This document shows positions 21,142 to 35,900 of a stretch of DNA of 64,000 nucleotides, one piece after another (positions within the stretch are counted from its first letter, which is position 1; every line of letters starts with the position of its first letter). The DNA is from Lineus longissimus. Its lineage: Eukaryota > Nemertea > Pilidiophora > Heteronemertea > Lineidae. The stretch covers positions 7,998,001 through 8,062,000 of the forward strand of contig NC_088319.1 in NCBI RefSeq assembly GCF_910592395.1, read 5' to 3'. Both the position numbers and the translations under genes were made by a program. Under the pieces are notes generated by a model. The model was not told where the DNA came from, searched no databases, and worked only from the letters and a program-made list of their open reading frames with translations.

Positions 21142-24100
21142 ATGTCAATGACTAGCATGGCAAGTAGGAAGGTAAGTTTCTTGCCCCTTTCCTTCAGTAA
21201 TTTATATACCCTGTACTTATATATGTGCCACAACCACGCCCAGCGCGCTGTAGCTATAAAATTAGGTCACAGAGACGGTAGTTGATAAAGCTTGGAATCA
21301 GTGAATCCTTGGAACCAGTGATAAACCTTGGAATCAGTCCTAAAAATGCATAAAAACATGAAATAATGCCATTCGAACCTAACGTGGTTACGAATCAACA
21401 TTTGGAGCTTATTCTTACATGATCAGATCGGAATTTTATGGTAATTTAGAAATCTGTCGCATATCCGATTCAATAGTCTATATTTTAAAACAACCCAGTT
21501 GTACCTCGCCTCCAGTGTACAGTACTGATCTCCCAAATATGGGAAGACACGCCCACCACACACCCATAATATGGACCAATAGCGCTCCGCTTATAAATAC
21601 GCCACCACCACACGGGGCCTTTTCGATCAGACGAGTTGCCTGGGAAGTTGGGGGCCTGTCATGCATTATGCATGGATAAGGACAGGTTGACGACTATGTC
21701 TAGGCCTAATTGTCTATGATTGACTGATATTTTATAACAAACGATGAATAAAAGAAGCCTAGTCATGTATGTTTATTACCGAAGTTTGCGGATGAAAAAT
21801 TTCCTTCGCCGTGAGCGATTTCTTACATCTTCCAGTACGCATCGAGGGATGCAGAGATCTTTGTGACGTCACCAGTTCTAAGCGGGTTTTTTTATTCACG
21901 TGTGTTTGTCCTATGATCTCGTGAATCTAGTACCGAGCATAATACTATATCGTCTATGGAATACAAAACAATCATAAAAACTAATTTTTGCTTCCATTGA
22001 AGAGAAATAAAATATTTTAACGCCCACAGCGCATTGCCAATTGATGACGTCATCCTCCACATTAAAAATGTTGGCTTCTGAACGAACTGGCAAATTGCTA
22101 TCAATAAAGTCAGCTGGGACGAGACTGTCAGTTGGGAGGGTATAAATCGTGGAAGGAACGCACCCGATTTCCCGCGCTATTTCCAGAGTGATTCCATGGT
22201 TTACATTGAATATTACAAGGTTTATCAGTGTTTCCAAGGTTTCACTAATTCCATACTTTATCAACTACTCGCTGATGCTGGCCTACGTGGTTTGATAGGG
22301 ATACACTACCGACGGCCCTATGCATGTATGCTACACACACGTTGGTTACATATTACACAAGGCTTGTCATGCTGCTCATGAGATCTGACATGGTCAAGTG
22401 CGGTGCTGGCGAGCATTAGTCATTTTTGTCAGTGATGGATTTACTTCAGCGTACGATTGTTTTCCTGGACTTTGTTGCATACAATGTCTTCAGGCCTTTG
22501 GTGAACTTAACTCGGATTGCCATTTTCTTCTAGGCCTATTCTGGATTTCATTGTGTTCGTTTTTAACTCTGGAGTCCCATGCGGACTTCCTCACAGCCAA
22601 TGACACTGGCAGCAGTCTATTTTTTTTATGGAAGGAATATTATCATGGTCCCAATATTATTAGCCATCGGCGCTGGGTGATGAATGAAACCTCATCATCA
22701 TCATTATCATTTCCTATGGAAACATGGGCATGGAATGGATTATGGAACTTGGCCCAACTTGGAACTTGGCCCAACCAGGTAAGCATAATGCTGGGGTCTG
22801 GGGAAATCATTATGAAAAAATAGGCCTGGCCTAGATCGAGCCCATGATTATGAATTGGCCCCGTGTTTACATAAATGAGACGTGTCATGGTTTTTCGAAC
22901 TTCCATAACTTTCAAAGTGTGGCACCTACAAAACAAAGAAATACACCAAAACAGAGCAGAAAAAAGCCCGTAGATTTTGTAATCTGCAAGTTAGTAGGCC
23001 TATAGGCCTGACTTCTCAAGTGGGTGCAAAAACCACTTTAAGTCCAGACTTGCCGGAATTCAAGGTTCAAAGTTTGCATTTTTTAAGTTTCGATCGTTCT
23101 GGAGGCTTCCATTTTGGAAAATTTCAATCGAAAAAAGGTTCATTCGATAGCCCACTGTCTGACAATTGAAACCTGCTGCAAACAACCCTTAAAAAGCTGA
23201 GTTACTCATGAGACTTTAAAGAAAAAACTGTCCATATCAAGTGCCGTTTTAGAGCCAACTGTGAACCACGTGTGCGCGACGTGACATCGCTTCACAACAG
23301 TGCAGTCTGCAGATCGATAGGACGTTCTGATGTTACGAAGTCAACTTGGTGCAAAGGTACCGGTACTTAGGGTGAACTTTTACATTTTTGGTTATTTTGA
23401 GGAATAAATTATAAATATTTGGGTTTTCACCGATTTGGCCTATGACCATCTATAGTCATTGTTTTTAGGAAAACTACAGTTAATTTTGTTGTCCTAAAAC
23501 GTACTGGCAAAAAGTGAAAATACAGATGAAGTTGGGAACAATACACAAGGATTTCTTTTGGGTAAACAGCCCTGATAAACATGCTTCTCTTTGCGTCATG
23601 TTCTTCAGAATTTACAGATTAAAAACATTTCTTTGGTCAACTTGTGAAGTTTACATGAATCTCAAAGGAAGCATACGCATGTAAACCATGGAAACAGTGA
23701 AAACTTGGAAAGAGTGTGGAAAATCATGGAAACAGTCAATAGAATCATATTATATTTAGCAAGAAAACACCCCACAATAGCCTGATACACAGTACGCATG
23801 TCATTACACATCATTATGAGTGAGTGAGTGAGGTCAGAGTTAGACCTACAGTTCATTCGGAAATGATTTTGCGCTGGGTTTTTGGGGATTTTGATTATAT
23901 AGAATTTAAAGAGCTGGAGTTCTTTAAAACCGTTCGAATTTCAAAAATTCTCTCTGCATTATAATAGCAGCGATATTTTATTCAAAAAGAATTTTTAAAA
24001 TATCTAGATTTAAAAAAAAATCGATATTCTGATTAGACTGTACATTTGTTTAGGGTGCTTGTACATTTCGCCATCGTGATGTCGAAATGATGTCATCTCG

Positions 24101-26320
24101 AGTCATGGACGAAAATTGTAGTTTTTCCCTATTTTTCAGTGGCAAATTGAGCTATGAAGATATTTTTTTCTGCATAGAATACCACCCAAATTACCTAAAC
24201 TGCTGGGAGATTGTTTTGGATTGTTGAAACAAAAATAATTGAATATGAGACATTTGCAAAATTTGATTTAGCTGACTGTATAACTTATTGTAACAGCCCA
24301 AAAATCATCTTCCAACTGGGATTTGAACCCAGAACTTCCCATACCGAAGTCTAATGCTCGACTGCTCGGCGGGCTTGAATGAGCATTGACACTGTTATCA
24401 GTAGGCCTATAATTAATTGTGAGCAAAATATATTTTTTCAAGAATTTCTTGATCTGGCCACACAAAATAACAATATTTTAAAACATTTTCTTTTGATATA
24501 GACGAGGGGCCCACGTGTGGGAAATGGGACTGAAGCATGTGAAGAGAAGCCCTGTACTGATCTGGAAATGAAATTTTTCAATCCCAGAAAAGGTAAGCAC
24601 AAGATTTGTTACTAGAACTATTGTAAAACTATTGTGCCACGTTTCCTTCTTCCCGCCAGTTTGTTGCATGTTGGACAGTTTGTCGGCAAACATTTGAAAT
24701 GGGTGGACTGGGCGACTGACTAGGGCCAGTTGGTTTTATTCAATCATGTCTGGCAACCCAACGCTTCCATTTTTAACCTTCACTTTTGAAAACATGACAT
24801 TCCTGTGAAGTTACAATGCTCTGTTAATTAGGCAAATTTGGCAGTGTCCTCACGGACCTCATTTGTCACGTCCGATATCTTGATGAAGGCAACTGGCTAG
24901 GAGAGAATTGGTACAAGAATGGCCTGTTTCTCCCCACAGATTATGGCCTTCTGCAAAAAAAATGCCAATTATAATCAAATTTGACACATAATTCACCCGG
25001 CTCCACCGACAATTGCTAGGTTCATAGATGAGAATGTAAGTTAACCCTTTCACTGCCGGTAGCTTCTAATTTTTAGCTACCTCACCTGCCGGTAGGTTTC
25101 TTTGTTTTAACATGATTTTGAGTATGGATATTTCTCCACCCTGTAGAGAGAAAGCCTCTGGAGATAGAGCAAAACAATGTATATAAAAGTTGTTCAGTGT
25201 TGCCTAATCTTCAAAATGGGACCATAATTTGCCCTAATTTGCATACCGCCATCTTGAATTTATAATGAGGACGACAATTTTTTTGAAAAAATGGCCAGGG
25301 CCATTGTGCTCACCTCATGTGGAGGAAAGATGGATAAAGAGCATGGTCTTGTGTCATGTAGTAGGTCCAAGCAATTACAATATCCCCAAAATGGCCAATT
25401 TACAGTACATTCGACCTCTGTGACCTTGAAAAGTAGGTCAAATCAAAGAAGACCCGGGTGACACATTGAATGGTTGTTAGAATTAGATGTACCTATGATA
25501 TAAAATTGGTGCCAATCGGGCAAGTCATTACTAGGAATAATGGCATTTTGAAGAATTTAGGATTTGGCCCCCTCCCTGGAGGCCAAACGGCAAATCAGAT
25601 CGCACTAAACTTCGGTACCTGAGATCACCTGACCAAGGGGTACATGTGTACTTAATTTGTGATCAATAGTCATTGCAGTTAAGAAACCTGCCATAGTTAC
25701 GGCCTGACGGCGAATTTACGCCATTTGACCTCTGTGACCTTGACAAGAAGGTCAAATTAAAAACCTGTGTGACATATACTGTATGGTGGTTAGATGTACC
25801 CATGATATCAAATTGGTGGCAATCGGGCAAGAAGTTAAGGAATAATCACATTTTTAAGGTTTTTGGATTTTGCCCCCTGGTGGTCAAGTGGTGAATCATA
25901 TTGGACCAAACTTCGGTCCCTGAGATCACCTGACTAAGGGGTAAATGTGTACCAAATTTGGTATCAATAGTCATTGCAGTTTAGAAACGTGCCATCGTTA
26001 CATCCTAACGGCCAATTTACACCATTTGACCTCTGTGACCTTGAAAAGGAGGTCAAATAAAAAACCCGGAGGATATATGATGCACCTTTGCTAGAAGTAC
26101 CTACCATATTTTTTTCAAAATTTCCCGACTACTATTAAGGGAGATATTGCATATTTTCACTTTTAACGTTTGGCCCCCTGGTGGCCAAACCATGAAACGA
26201 ATCGGACCGAAACTTGGTCTCCCAGGTGTCATTACATAAGGGTACATGTGTACCAAGTTTCAACTCAATAGCTCTAACAGTTACGAAACGTGCCCTGCTA
26301 ACGGACGACGGACGACGACG

Positions 26321-26388
<68 letters not shown>

Positions 26389-29300
26389 ACGATGGACGCC
26401 ACGGTATGGGATAAGCTCACCTCTGCTAAGAGGTGAGCTAAAAACTATGTAATTGGCAAAACACAATATACACACTCTCATTATCGCTAATTTGTTCATC
26501 ATTTACATCAAAGTCAGGATCTAAATCATCATCATCGACGAACTCCTCACCAGAGTGTGAATCGTTCACTTTATCCAGCTCATCAAGGACCTCAGACACA
26601 GTCAGTTTCTTCTTGGTCATTTTGGCTTCAAATTACTCGATAAACTTCCAAACATCGAAATATAAAACTCTCCGCCATATTTTGCTGATCCATCTATACT
26701 ACCGCGCCATCTATCAAACTTTAAGCTAACCACGCTCAATAACGAAATTTCAATGGTTTTATAGTGTATGGATAATTGTCGCAGAAGTGCGCCTTCGGCA
26801 GTAAAGGGAATAATATTGATTGTCGCAGAAGTGCGCCTCCGGCAGTGAAAGGGTTAACGATCCCCAAATCATGCAAATCGCTGCATCAGAAGTTCGCAAA
26901 AAATATTTTTTTTGCATTTCATGGTAAACTAAGGTGAATGATTCCACGTCAGCCGTGGCTTGATCAATAATTTCAACTTCGTTTCCATTGATTGTACGCC
27001 TATCCTTTCTCTAGTGCATAAAAGCTTGCCATGCTGTTGCGTCGAGGATGAAGAGGATTCATAGCGTAGCATGGCCTTATAAGGAATGTCACGTGCCTTT
27101 GGCGGGAGCGTGGTTCTGATTCTCGATTGGCGTAAATCTACATGACAATAGTACCGTTGACATCGACTATTGAATCTATTGTAGTTTGTACATCGTATTG
27201 TACTGCATGTAGGATTGTGATCAAGTTTAAGGGGCAAAGAGCAAAAGCACACCACATTCCAATACAATTGGATCATTAAAACATTTTCCTCATTTTTTTG
27301 GAAGTGGCAATCTCATCTATAGATGTAGGTTGAAAAAGACCTCCCCCCTCTTCCTACCAAGAAATGTCCAAGGTGGCAACATTCTCCTTAGAACCATTTA
27401 GTAATATAGGGCGGTGAGGGTAAGGGTAACTGACTCTATGGACTCCGAGAATTGCAGTGAGTCCTGTGTCCCTCTCATACATGTCATACCTTGAAAAAAT
27501 GAGATTTCATTGGAATCTTGATTTTATGAGGTTTCTCATTGTAAAACCACTTTTTCAGGGTTCTGCAAACCTCAAATAAATCAAGTTTTTAACAACCTTC
27601 AAAAAAGGTTATCAATTTCATGAACCTCATTTACTGCCATCCAAAGGAAAATTCTGATTCATTCATTTGATCAGTGAAAACTGATTTCTTTCTTATGAGT
27701 AACCCTTGAAAAAATGAGTTTCTAGCAAACCTCACTTTTTTTTAGTTTGACTGGACTGCCTTAGTAAATATCAACACAGGGATAATAATTACTCTCTAAT
27801 TCAGAATCCTAGCATGAACCCTGTGCCCCCACGCCCCATTTCAATGAAATTCATATCAGATGTTAGTATGGGAAGGGTGCCCTGCAGAAAAAAGCAAAAT
27901 TTCAGGTCTTTCTGCAGTGTCCCGCTAAAGGGCCAGGTCATGTCAGAAGGAACAAAAAGTGTGTCTTTTTGTATTGAGTTTGTATCAGCTGAAGTTAGCC
28001 AAAATAGGTGGGGAATGTACTTTCAATTGGCTTAGGCCTAATCCTTCTTGATGGCTTAAAAATTATACGTATTGACCCCCCCCCCCCCCCCCGTTTTAAA
28101 AACCTGGTACTCAACTCTAGTTCATCTTGGCAATGGAAAGCCCAAGCCCAAGTCCACCTACTGTTACGTTTTTTATGTTTCAGGTAGAGGTGTTATTGCT
28201 ACAGACAGTATTCAACCTGGGCAATTTCTGCTAAGATACAGTGGGGATCTTATCTCTGCTGATGAAGGAGACCGGAGGTGTGAAGAATATAAGGAGCTGC
28301 AACTGGGAAATTACTTATATTACTTTTCACACAGTGGCAAGGAATACTGGTAGGGTTGTGCTTTGCATCTGGATTCGTGATGCAGGTTTTTCAATTACAT
28401 GAAACAGGACGTTATGTTGTAGGCCCAAATTGGGCACCCAAAATGAGAAAAAAAAATGCTTAAGTTTCTCTTTGTCTTAAAAGTCACCAATTTAACTATT
28501 TAGAGTCAAAGTCTTTATTGCTTAGGACTAATAGGAGAAAAAAGCCTATAGTTGTAACTGAGTTCAACCATGTCACAAACTACATTCACGGGCAAAAAAG
28601 CCCAAATTTATTGGGGACCATTTAAAATAGAGGGTGTAGCCCAAATGCCGTAATTGAAAGGCCTGTGATGTCATGTCATGATGTTTTACTGTACTGGTAC
28701 TCAGATGTAAGGTCAGGGAAGGCTGAGTATCATCTGGTAAGCCATAGGCCTACATTTTCGAGCATGTGGGATTGAGCCACTAGGCCGTGCTAGTTTAAAT
28801 AGCAGAAAAAAATGCTATGGCTGCCAAGCTGGCATGGTGGCTCAATCCCACAAGCTGCATATTTGCCAATTCGCCATGTTTTATAGAAACCCGGTTTGAT
28901 TAACCAAGCCCAGAATATTTGTAAAATTAGTGCCTCCATCCATTCTTCACTAGTTTAATACCGGTTAGGTTGGTCATGTTGATTTATCAAATGAGCAATG
29001 AATTAGATGAATCACCTGCTGATAGCATTGAGATGTCTTTTAGTTTGCATAATCTAAAACTTAGCATGTTTTTAGTCAAATGACATGAAAAAGTATGTAA
29101 AAAATCCAGGCGACCTCCCTTGACCTTACAGTTACTGTGTACTTGCAGGAAATTCTGTCTCAGGTCAAGTATAATTACGATTTTCAGCCTTTTTACAAAA
29201 AAATGGATGTAGCCCAGTGAATGCTTGGAGGTTGGGAGTTGTGGGGCATTATGTATGCCCCATATTTTTGGAATGACTCGCAAGGAAGGTTTCATTGCGG

Positions 29301-32300
29301 TGGTCTTCACGGTTTCTTCATGTCCACTTAGATATATGGCTCGAGCGCATAGATGTTGGTTTTCTTGTTATTTCAAACTTGGATTGGCTTAGGCCATCTG
29401 TCTTGTCATCCTTTTTCATCATGAGTATGATTCTTGCGTCGTCTTTTTTCAGCATCGATGCCACTTCAGAAATATGCCTAGCAAGGCTGGTGAATGATGG
29501 AATGCAAAAATGAAGAAAATAATCACTAATGGCAATCCTCATCTCTGTCTTTATGCTACCAAAGAAATCAAGAAAGGGGATGAAGTTTTATATGATTATG
29601 GAGAAAAAGAGTTGGAGTGGAGAAAGGTTTGTTCGGTTATTTAATTTTTAGTCTGGGTTGATTGTGGTATACTATGCGACAATAAACCCTGATTATTCTG
29701 GTTTGTCATTCATCCATATACCAATGCAATGAATGCAATATTTAGATTGGGTTTCAAAACCAGTTCCATTCATAAATGTTAGTCTAGCCACCAATTTTAT
29801 CTGAAACATATGTTATATAAGCCAGTATTTTTTTCTGCTTTTAATTGAATGCATCCAGTCAGTTGTTAATAAATTGCTGTGTTGATAGTGTTAAAGATGG
29901 TAGGGACTGACATAGGGAATCCCCCTTACTGAGTCATCAAACAGCTGAAAGGGGGAAATGCAGCCAGTGAGAAATGTAGCCATGGTATTACAGCTACACC
30001 AAATCTGAATATCCATTTTTCTGCATGGGGCCACAGGGGTAGTGAAAATTATCATCAGAACTGAATAGTTTTTTTTGCCAGAAAAAATGATTTTAAGGCA
30101 TTTTGTTCTGCCAATAATCACTCCCCAGGCCAGTGCCTTGTTCTAGCATGATTATTACAGGTGCATCCCCATAGATAACATATTTTATAGGAGGTCCTAG
30201 TTGAAGCACCAGTTGAATGGACTCATTCTAATTTCAGGAGCCAGAGCAAATCAGAGTGGATGATTTCTGTAAGTAGTGAATTAAATTACCAAACTATCTC
30301 CCATGAGATAGCATGACAAAAATGCTTGATGCTATTCCTTTCAGAGGTTGCCAACAACTCTTTAGTACCAAACCTTGCCACAAAAAACAGAGGCCAAAGC
30401 CAGGCTGGTGGTTGCCTTACGTAGCTTTTTATGAAATCTGATGGCTGATAGATCCTTTGGATAACCATCATCAATCTAGGCTTAGGGGGTGAAACTGGAA
30501 CTAAATTGACATTGTAGACAGTGATGTATGCAGCACTAGTTCCATTTCCCATCATTTTTCAATGTTAAGTTGACAATGAGCATCCCATCTTTACCTGCCA
30601 TATTGTGCCCTGTGCATACATGAAAGGAAATTTGAGGATGTCCAGTTACATTACGAAAATCTAAAAACTTTGTTCTCCTTTATTTGCCATTTGGCAAAAA
30701 CACTGGTCTGTTACAAGGGCATAATCCCCGCATAATTGATACATAAGTTATTGGTGCAAACTGGGTCAGATAAGAATGGTTTGTTGTATGGCACATTAAT
30801 CCTATTGTTTTATCTAATAACACTATAACAGCTAGGGCATTTATTAGCTTGAAGTAGGTCAATCTGATATTGAATTTTGCTACCAATTTGGCTGAGGGCT
30901 CATTTTCGTAATGCGCATTCAGTTTCACCACTAGTGATGCTCATCAAATGTACTGAATGAATTGCTGACCATAGTTTATGCCATGCGATGGACACATCTG
31001 GTACGGTACATGTGGCATTTTTCATTTTCAGGGTATCTGTTTCTGGTTCAGCTCAATCACGACCTTTGTGTTGGCCAACAACAGGCAGCTGAAGGGGTTG
31101 AACAGGTGAGTGACCACACATACTCCCTCTAAGCACTGGAGTGTTAGTCTTAGATCTTGCAATCACATGGCGTCCGTCGTCGTCGTCCGTTAGCTTGGCA
31201 CGTTTCGTAACCACTGGAGGGATTGACTTGAAACTTCATACATATGTTCCCCTTGGTCAAATCTCCCCACATATCATATTTTCGGACCGATCCAATTCTC
31301 TGGTTGGCCACAAGGGTGTGCAATGTAAAAACAGAAAAAGTGCAATAACTCTCAAACGAATGGTTGTAACCTGATCAAATTTTTATGGTATGTGTATCTA
31401 GAGAGGACACATGACATATCAAACATGTTTTTGATTGACCTACTTTTCAAGGTCACAGAGGTCAAAAGTTCAAGACATCACTGTCCGAGGTCAGAGTTCA
31501 AGTGTTCTAATCTTGTGTGTGCATGTATCTAAGTTGACTCTAACATGTCATTAAATTTGAGGCTGATCAGACATCCAATATGGCTACCAGACGGCCATCA
31601 TGAAAATTTGACTTCATCCAGTAACTCACTAATTAAGTCAGAATGTTCTTGGCTTGTGTGAGCATGTATCTAAGTACCTCCTACCATGTCGTCTAATTTT
31701 GGCCTGATTGGATACAAAAAATGGCTGCAAGGTGGTCATCTTGAAAATTGGACTTGGTCCTATTACTCACTTATTATACATGCCAGAATGTTCTGGGCTT
31801 GTGTGAGCATGTATCAAAGTACCCTCTACCGTGTGACCAAACTTTGACCAGATTGGATATCCAATATGGCCACCAGGAGGCCATCTTGTATATTTGACTT
31901 GGTCCTCTAGAAAATTCCACCATGTCCCCAACTCGGGCATTCCAACTGTGTCAATTTTCTCGAGGTAAGCACATGGTCCATTTCATAAGCTCAGCTGGCA
32001 GAGCTGGTAAAATGGTTCAAATGACATCGGATGTCCTTGGCATCCATCCACTCGTCAACATGGGGTGGATGTTTTGTCATCTGGAGAGCTGTGAACCTCA
32101 AATTTAGTGGAGAGTAGCCCTTAATTAGGAGCTCTGATGGGAAACCAGAAATCAGTCCTGATCAGACCAGTTTTCACTAGTAGGGGGCACTTTAGGCGTA
32201 ATATTTCTAAAATTTGCTAAAAAACAGAGGGACGTCAGATTCATTTTTCTACTAGTGAATCATGGATATCCCTGCTCCAATGGAACTTTTGATGTATGGA

Positions 32301-32942
32301 GTATTTTGATTAACCCTTTTGGGACTGAATTACCTCAGAAATGAGGGATTTTTGCATAGGATTTGTCACATTTTAGAAAGTCGGCAGGTGCTATGCAGGT
32401 TGCAGCCCAATACTGTGGGGTTTTTGAAATACCCCTTAATTCCCAGCTGATAGTCTACTTATCACAGCAAGGAAAAAAATCACATACCGGTACATGTAAC
32501 AGCATAGTTTCAAAATGACTGTCAGCCCCTCAGTATGTTGACAGGCGCTGTTTAAAGTTCTCAAACTTCTTGAACTCATCAGCCCCAACGAGAGGTATGT
32601 GTCCCAAAACTAATCTCCATCCCATATCTAACTATTTGTTTTGTTATCGTACTCCTTTTTGTAATTACAGGCAGTACTTTTTACAAGAAGGACATTGACT
32701 CTGATACTTGATGATATAGAGGCAACACCTCAATTTTTACTTGGCCTTAAAGAATTAGACCCTAAACTTTTGCAAACATTGGACAAGGTGAGTCATGACA
32801 TTACAGTCGCAAGTATTCTGTTCTCCGAGTCTTGTTTCTTTTCCCTGGTCATAGTCTAGCATCAATGGTGCAAGGTTCGAAATTACTTTTTAGCTCACCT
32901 CTTAGCAGAGGTGAGCTTATCCCATACCGTGGCGTCCGTCGT

Positions 32943-32983
<41 letters not shown>

Positions 32984-35900
32984 CGTCGTCGTCCGTCGTC
33001 CGTTAGCAGGGCACGTTTCGTAACTGTTAGAGCTATTGAGTTGAAACTTGGTACACATGTACCCTTATGTAATGACACCTTGGAGACCAAGTTTCGGTCC
33101 GATTCGTTTCATGGTTTGGCCACCAGGGGGCCAAACGTTAAAAGTGAAAATATGCAATATCTCCCTTAATAGTAGTCGGGAAATTTTGAAAAAAATATGG
33201 TAGGTACTTCTAGCAAAGGTGCATCATATATCCTCCGGGTTTTTGATTTGACCTCCTTTTCAAGGTCACAGAGGTCAAATGGTGTAAATTGGCCATTGGG
33301 ATGTAACGATGGCACGTTTCTAAACTGCAATGACTATTGATACCAAATTTGGTACAGATTTACCCCTTAGTCAGGTGATCTCAGGGACCGAAGTTTGGTC
33401 CAATATGATTCACCACTTGACCACCAGGTGGCAAAATCCAAAAACCTTAAAAATGTGATTATTCCTTAACTTCTTGCCCGATTGCCACCAATTTGATATC
33501 ATGGGTACATCTAACCACCATACAGTATATGTCACACAGGTTTTTAATTTGACCTTCTTGTCAAGGTCACAGAGGTCAAATGGCGTAAATTCGCCGTCAG
33601 GCCGTAACTATGGCACGTTTCTTAACTGCAATGACTATTGATCACAAATTAAGTACACATGTACCCCTTGGTCAGGTGATCGCAGGTACCGAAGTTTGGT
33701 GCGATCTGATTTGCCGTTTGGCCTCCAGGGAGGGGGGCCAAATCCTAAATTCTTCAAAATGCCATTATTTCTAGTAATGACTTGCCCGATTGGCACCAAT
33801 TTTATATCACAGGTACATGTAGTTCTAACAACCATTCAATGTGTCACCCGGGTCTTCTTTGATTTGACCTACTTTTCAAGGTCACATAGGTCGAATGTAC
33901 TGTAAATTGGCCATTTTGGGGAAATTGTAATTGCTTGGACCTACATCAAACCTAACACTACATGACACAATACCATGCTCTTTATCCATCTTTCCTCCAC
34001 ATGAGGTGAGCACAATGGCCTTGGCCATTTCATTCCAACCATGCAGCAATTTTGCATTTTAAAATCTAAATCAATGACGCCATATCAAAATTTTGTTTAG
34101 CAATTCTAATAGAACTTTGATTACTGTATTTGTCAATCAACTATTGCCTTTGGGTAGGAATTCCTGAAATTTATTTCGAACCATATAGATGTGAATTTGC
34201 CTTTGAGTTCATTCACCACTCAACTAATCTTGTTTGTGAGTAGAGGAAGGCTGCTTTTGAAAATGAGCTTGCATGCTAATCCTTTCTTTTACAGTGTGCG
34301 TCCAGTTGTGATGAGGAAATAAGGATGAAAGCCAAAGGCCTTCTTACCAAATTCAAACTTGGGGATAGACCTGGCAATGTTAAGAAAGGTAAGATTGTGA
34401 ATTGTTATTAAATGAAGGCTCTTGAGTTAGTCATATAATAATAAAACTGCCCGAATGGGTGATCCGAGTCACTAGATCGCACGAGGTCATGTTCTCCGGC
34501 AATGACTTTTTGTTGCCGGAGAACATGATCTCGTGCGAGCTGTTGACCACAGGAAAATTGAAGGATGAAAATGGGCGCCTATTGATAACTCTGATGGATA
34601 TCCTGCTGCAAGATTTCCACCTTTCTTTCAAAGGTAATAATGAGAAGATATTTCTTAAAAGATTTGCTTGAAGAACTTTCAAAACCAGTCAGAGAGGTAG
34701 TCTCAGTATGCACTAACAGTAACTAATGGTTGTGATGTGTTGTCCACTGCCTCTATCAAAGATATTGAGAATAGAGCTGAGTGCCTAATACAGCATTATT
34801 AGCACTTTAGACAAATTGGGCAAATTTGGTGCTATGTAGGAGGAAACCGGAGTCCTCAGAGTAAACCTACACTGTCAAAGAGAATCGCCCTTTCTATCAC
34901 ATGAGGCCTGATGTCGGACTGTGATTCGAACCAGCCAACTCGGTGGTAACAGGCGTGGATCTTGCCACTGCGCCACTTCCTCTGGTCTGGATATTTTGTA
35001 ATTATGAGCACCACCTATCTCAGAGGAAGGTTTGCCCCCATTGTCACTTACAGCGGCTTTCAAGTAAACTTTGGTATTTGTTTTAACCGTAACAGTCTGA
35101 TCCTTGTCCTCTTGTCGGATATAGTCTTCCGTGGTGTTCATCAAATTTGCCAAGCAAATTTCCAATTCTAGTTTTTGAATTGACTGCTTTCAGGAAAGTC
35201 GCAACTCCTGTCTGACGGAAGTAAAAGTGCTATGACCGAGTCTGATCAGCCAGGGAAAGAAAATGTCCGGCCAATTAATCAGGAGGATGTGACTGAAACA
35301 TCGGATATACACCGAACCAAAGGTAATTTAAAAAAAAACTTGCACAGAATTTGATGAAAGGTAACTTGTGTAGTGTTGTCAGCACGTAGCGCCATTTGGC
35401 TGTTGCAGTCCCTCAAAAGTCACAAAACAGATCCACTGCATGGATTATGATCACTGATTAAAGAAAACCACTGAAACCCATTGCAAACAGCACAAAGTGA
35501 AAATAAAATCCATGTTCAAGTTGATAAACTTGAGAAAAGCAGGCTTTGAATTTGGAACAATAGACATTAATTCTGGGACTGTATTCACGAAGCCCTCTTA
35601 ACTATACGCAATGCGTAAACTATTGTCCACTTGCAGGTTTCCTTTTGTTCATTCCCGGCCTAACAATAGCTTACGTACTGTGTAAAGTTAAGAACTCAAG
35701 GCTTTGTGAATATGGCCCCTGATTTCTAACTGAACAATGCACACTAATGCAAGAAATTATAGAAAAAAATCAGAAAACAATGAAGAAAATGTGATAATAG
35801 CATATATAGTATCACCCCAATTACGGGGTACTTTTAAGAATGAAACCTTTCTTGTGGGTCATTTAAAAAATATGGGGCATATATAATGCCCCACTATTAC

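Larger units (their letters stand above)
25041..26857. mobile_element. piggyBac-type element with TTAA target duplication
   Basis: TTAA at 25041-25044 and 26854-26857 flank perfect 15-bp inverted ends, CCCTTTCACTGCCGG. Subterminal copies of TGTCGCAGAAGTGCGCC occur twice at the right (26774-26790, 26820-26836). TTAA plus CCC ends are diagnostic of piggyBac. Inside, the right end keeps the first coding exon (26438-26620, minus). The left two thirds are occupied by a later repeat (25290-26446). It lies in a SET-gene intron (24593-28183). Confidence 0.9.

Noticed and set aside
21911-22264. 117-codon minus-strand frame with a possible helix-turn-helix (GITLEIAREIGCVPSTIY)
   Set aside because: The motif is suggestive, but it has no partner sequence or family match I can name and lies within a SET-gene intron.
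24296-24395. Functional tRNA gene
   Set aside because: A- and B-box words are present but the acceptor stem does not pair; a SINE or pseudo-tRNA fits better.
26214-26502. Open frames of poly-Thr, poly-Asp and poly-Ser
   Set aside because: They are translations of the (GAC)n microsatellite in a non-coding repeat; the same occurs at 32832-33058.
31985-32030. tRNA-like A/B boxes (AGCTCAGCTGG, GGTTCAAATGA)
   Set aside because: Spacing is too short for a tRNA and the same words occur in the hairpin-family right end at 36803.
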